From contig JAFXRA010000377.1 of NCBI GenBank assembly GCA_017526725.1, positions 1 through 23,840 on the forward strand: a stretch of DNA of 23,840 bases, given 5' to 3'. Source of the DNA: Candidatus Rifleibacteriota bacterium (lineage in GTDB: Bacteria; Riflebacteria; Ozemobacteria; Ozemobacterales; Ozemobacteraceae). The translations under genes were made by a program, and so were the position numbers. This document shows positions 23,454 through 23,840 of this stretch, in pieces. Positions within the stretch are counted from its first letter, which is position 1. Each line of letters opens with the position of its first letter. Under the pieces are notes generated by a model that did no database searches, was not told the origin of the DNA, and worked only from the letters and a program-made list of their open reading frames with translations.

Positions 23454-23837
23454 TTAATGTATTTCGGAAGTTGAGCTTGCTAAAGAAGCAGATAATTCTT
23501 CATTAAGTTTTGCTAAATCGTTTTCTAAGAGATTAATTAAAACATTTATAGCAAAACCTTCTAATTTTTTATTTGGTTCGGAATACTCTGTTAGAAAGTC
23601 TAATCTGCCTTCAATATTTTTGATATGTCTTGACGGGTCTCTATCTTTAAAAGTATTATATAACAAGGCATATTTAGAATTAAGATTTTCAACAACTTTT
23701 CTAATTCCATCTAAATCTTTATTATCAAAATATATCCACAAATCATCAACACCATAAGTGAAATCTAATAACAAAGATGACTCAGGAGTATTAGGCATTT
23801 TTTCATACAGTCTTGAAAGTCTTCTCGAAAACTTCAT
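23454..23837 (-). CDS. Small helical protein of unknown function
   Basis: A 127-residue soluble, mainly helical, charged protein. I do not recognise it. Features are a basic start (KFSRRLSRLYEKM), a central DDLWIYFDNKDLDG segment and a C-terminal helix with a Ser/Ala-rich tail (SASLASSTSEIH). The ATG lies 3 bases from the window end, so the ribosome binding site, and perhaps a longer N-terminus, are outside. Its stop is one base before the ATG of the double glycosyltransferase (TAAAATG), so they are co-translated and it probably belongs to the same polysaccharide operon. It has no membrane segment or signal peptide. Confidence 0.6.
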   Translation of the reverse strand: MKFSRRLSRLYEKMPNTPESSLLLDFTYGVDDLWIYFDNKDLDGIRKVVENLNSKYALLYNTFKDRDPSRHIKNIEGRLDFLTEYSEPNKKLEGFAINVLINLLENDLAKLNEELSASLASSTSEIH

Positions 23838-23840
23838 AAT

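Overview
The window reads as AT-rich chromosomal DNA from a diderm (Gram-negative-type) bacterium. Several genes point that way: lpxK (lipid A kinase), a predicted outer-membrane beta-barrel ending in Phe, several lipobox lipoproteins, and an RlpA-like protein. It also carries a CsaB-type pyruvyl transferase, a family best known from attaching S-layer proteins to pyruvylated wall polymers. I cannot assign a phylum from sequence alone; a poorly cultured lineage is plausible.

Layout. Positions 94-3819 (+) hold a DUF4160 two-gene pair, a TlpA-like thioredoxin lipoprotein, and a coupled pair made of an AlbA_2/Schlafen-type protein and a HEAT-repeat membrane protein. Then come a GNAT acetyltransferase (-), a MITE-like repeat, an RlpA-like lipoprotein (+) and a DUF3465-like membrane-anchored protein (-). 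Positions 5717-12033 (+) form an envelope block: a LysM-M23 peptidoglycan hydrolase, a beta-barrel protein, a FecR-like multidomain secreted protein and an Fn3-like lipoprotein. A 569-bp repeat-filled intergenic region follows. Next are a MurC/Mpl-type ligase with an unusually long perfect terminator hairpin and a GT4 glycosyltransferase. The ribosomal operon rpsF-ssb-rpsR-DUF2232-rplI has a clear sigma-70-type promoter and a clear terminator. From 18099 to the end everything is on the minus strand: a small unknown gene, a double glycosyltransferase, a single glycosyltransferase, csaB and lpxK. This block looks like surface polysaccharide and LPS synthesis.

The most notable signals are non-coding. 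A 77-bp hairpin occurs three times. Two copies lie inside ~182-bp elements with terminal inverted repeats (MITE-like). The third stands alone and has a compensatory base-pair change plus a wobble-preserving change. A second family of GC-rich palindromic modules sits in four intergenic regions, and a small array of palindromes is separated by GTCTCACA-like spacers. GCCGATA boxes, like the -10 of sigma-28/SigD promoters, precede three cell-wall genes. A terminator-like hairpin lies inside the signal-peptide codons of the beta-barrel gene.

Starts were moved from the longest open frame where a ribosome binding site or family alignment favoured it: 691, 5515 (-), 11413, 15528 and 17374. No tRNA, rRNA, transposase or CRISPR array was seen.
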